Positions 4,503 to 5,271 of a DNA stretch of 5,271 nt are shown here, one piece after another. The notes below the pieces were generated by a model that was not told where the DNA came from, made no database searches, and saw only the letters and a list, made by a program, of their open reading frames with translations. Position 1 is the stretch's first letter. Each line of letters opens with the position of its first letter. The stretch spans positions 1,031-6,301 of the forward strand of contig PMHN01000041.1 of NCBI GenBank assembly GCA_003156695.1. Reading direction: 5' to 3'. This DNA comes from Gammaproteobacteria bacterium. Its GTDB lineage: Bacteria; Pseudomonadota; Gammaproteobacteria; Steroidobacterales; Steroidobacteraceae. Both the position numbers and the translations under genes were made by a program.

Positions 4503-5271
4503 ATGAAAAAGCTCATTGCCGCCGCCATTGCAACGGTTACATTGCTCATTGGCGGCTGCACGGCTGGCGACACAATCAGTCCTGCCAACACCTACAGCCA
4601 AAACGGCAACCCCGGGGGCACGACACCGGTTACCCCATCCGGCACCAACGTGGCGCTCTTCAAGCCCGCCTCCGGGATCCTGCCCTATCCGACCGACCTG
4701 TATTTCGCGGGCTCGATGGACGGCACGCTCAACATCCAGCCGGCGAATGCGCTCGAGCCCAACCAGACGGCGGTAAACGCACTCGACGGCTTCTCGACGA
4801 ACGCGGTAATCCGTACGACTTTCGGTGGCCCGCTCAATCCTGCCTCGCTCACCCCGTTATCGGTGATCGTGGTGCCTGTGATCACGAGCAACACCACCAA
4901 GGCGACCATTGGAGTCGCCGGAGCCCCGCTCACCCAGGGCGTGGACTACACCGTCGGCATCGCGACCGAGGATGGGCCGGTGGGGGCTGAGATCCTCGAG
5001 ATCACGCCGCTGCATCCCCTGACACCGAGCACCTGCATCAAGAACGGCCAGTTCCTGGGTGCCAACTGCACCACCGGCAACGGCTACCTGGTGATCCTGA
5101 ATAACAGCATTACCGATGCCTTCGGCAACCCCGCAGTGCCGGACACCGACTATGCTGCCATCAAGGCGGCCCTCGCCGGCGGCCCAACCTGCCCGAGCAT
5201 CACCAATGCGACGCTGAACGGCATCTGCCAACTGACCGGCGCGCACCTGGACATCGCGGCGGGGCTGGCGC
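4503..5271 (+). CDS. Pla-1/cef (VolA-like) family lipoprotein lipase, N-terminal part
   Basis: This open frame runs off the window end after 256 residues. It starts with a lipoprotein signal peptide, MKKLIAAAIATVTLLIGGC, whose lipobox IGGC would acylate Cys19. Thr follows the Cys rather than Asp, so outer-membrane sorting is expected. A Ser/Thr/Asn/Gly-rich linker (20-50) leads into ALFKPASGILPYPTDLYFAGSMDGTLNI-like sequence (51-78) and VNALDGFSTNAVI (91-103). From memory these are typical of the N-terminal domain of bacterial virulence-factor lipases (Pla-1/cef, Vibrio VolA). VolA is a surface lysophospholipase. The alpha/beta hydrolase domain with GxSxG would lie beyond the window, so activity cannot be judged. 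Cysteines at 178, 189, 230 and 242 may form disulphides in the exported protein. Another lipid esterase or a lipoprotein without activity remains possible. Confidence 0.8.
   Translation, partial: MKKLIAAAIATVTLLIGGCTAGDTISPANTYSQNGNPGGTTPVTPSGTNVALFKPASGILPYPTDLYFAGSMDGTLNIQPANALEPNQTAVNALDGFSTNAVIRTTFGGPLNPASLTPLSVIVVPVITSNTTKATIGVAGAPLTQGVDYTVGIATEDGPVGAEILEITPLHPLTPSTCIKNGQFLGANCTTGNGYLVILNNSITDAFGNPAVPDTDYAAIKAALAGGPTCPSITNATLNGICQLTGAHLDIAAGLA

Noticed and set aside
4857..5246. A 129-codon minus-strand frame opposite the lipase-like gene
   Set aside because: The plus-strand frame has a lipoprotein signal, ribosome site and family motifs; the antisense frame has none.

Overview
The window is GC-rich, densely packed chromosomal DNA from a proteobacterium. 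L28 and L33 match the gammaproteobacterial forms closely along their whole length, and the rpmB-rpmG-mutM order is that of E. coli. The high GC content, the periplasmic 149-residue protein and the VolA/Pla-1-type lipoprotein fit a GC-rich environmental gammaproteobacterium (Xanthomonadales, Nevskiales or Steroidobacter-like). That narrower placement is inference. I see no rRNA, tRNA, CRISPR array, insertion sequence or prophage gene.

Layout. (1) 11-460, minus: a small exported protein of unknown function. (2) 461-695: a divergent regulatory region with the best promoter in the window (TTGAGA-17-TATAAA) driving rpmB, followed by a GC-rich discriminator and flanked by several inverted repeats. 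(3) 696-2737, plus: rpmB (L28), rpmG (L33), mutM (Fpg) and a compact AlkA-type alkyl-base glycosylase with a very basic tail, spaced about 20 nt apart and probably one operon. It couples ribosome synthesis to two base-excision-repair glycosylases. (4) 2738-4275, minus: rsmD (16S rRNA m2G966 methyltransferase), coaD (phosphopantetheine adenylyltransferase) and a small TIGR03067-like protein, again probably one operon. rsmD and coaD overlap by 11 nt. This operon converges on the plus-strand one so tightly that the two stop codons abut. (5) 4276-4502: an intergenic leader with two possible stem-loops. (6) 4503 to the window end, plus: the N-terminal part of a lipoprotein resembling the Pla-1/cef/VolA extracellular lipases, cut by the window edge.

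Most of the window is conserved housekeeping: translation (L28, L33, RsmD), CoA synthesis (CoaD) and DNA repair (MutM, AlkA-like). In E. coli coaD directly follows mutM. Here the two are separated by the glycosylase and the TIGR03067 gene and lie on opposite strands. I found no convincing undescribed multi-gene system. The items most worth a second look are the inverted repeat around the rpmB -10 box, the basic tail on the glycosylase, the weak TTG start of mutM, the abutting convergent stops inside a GC stem, and the TIGR03067 protein in the coaD operon.
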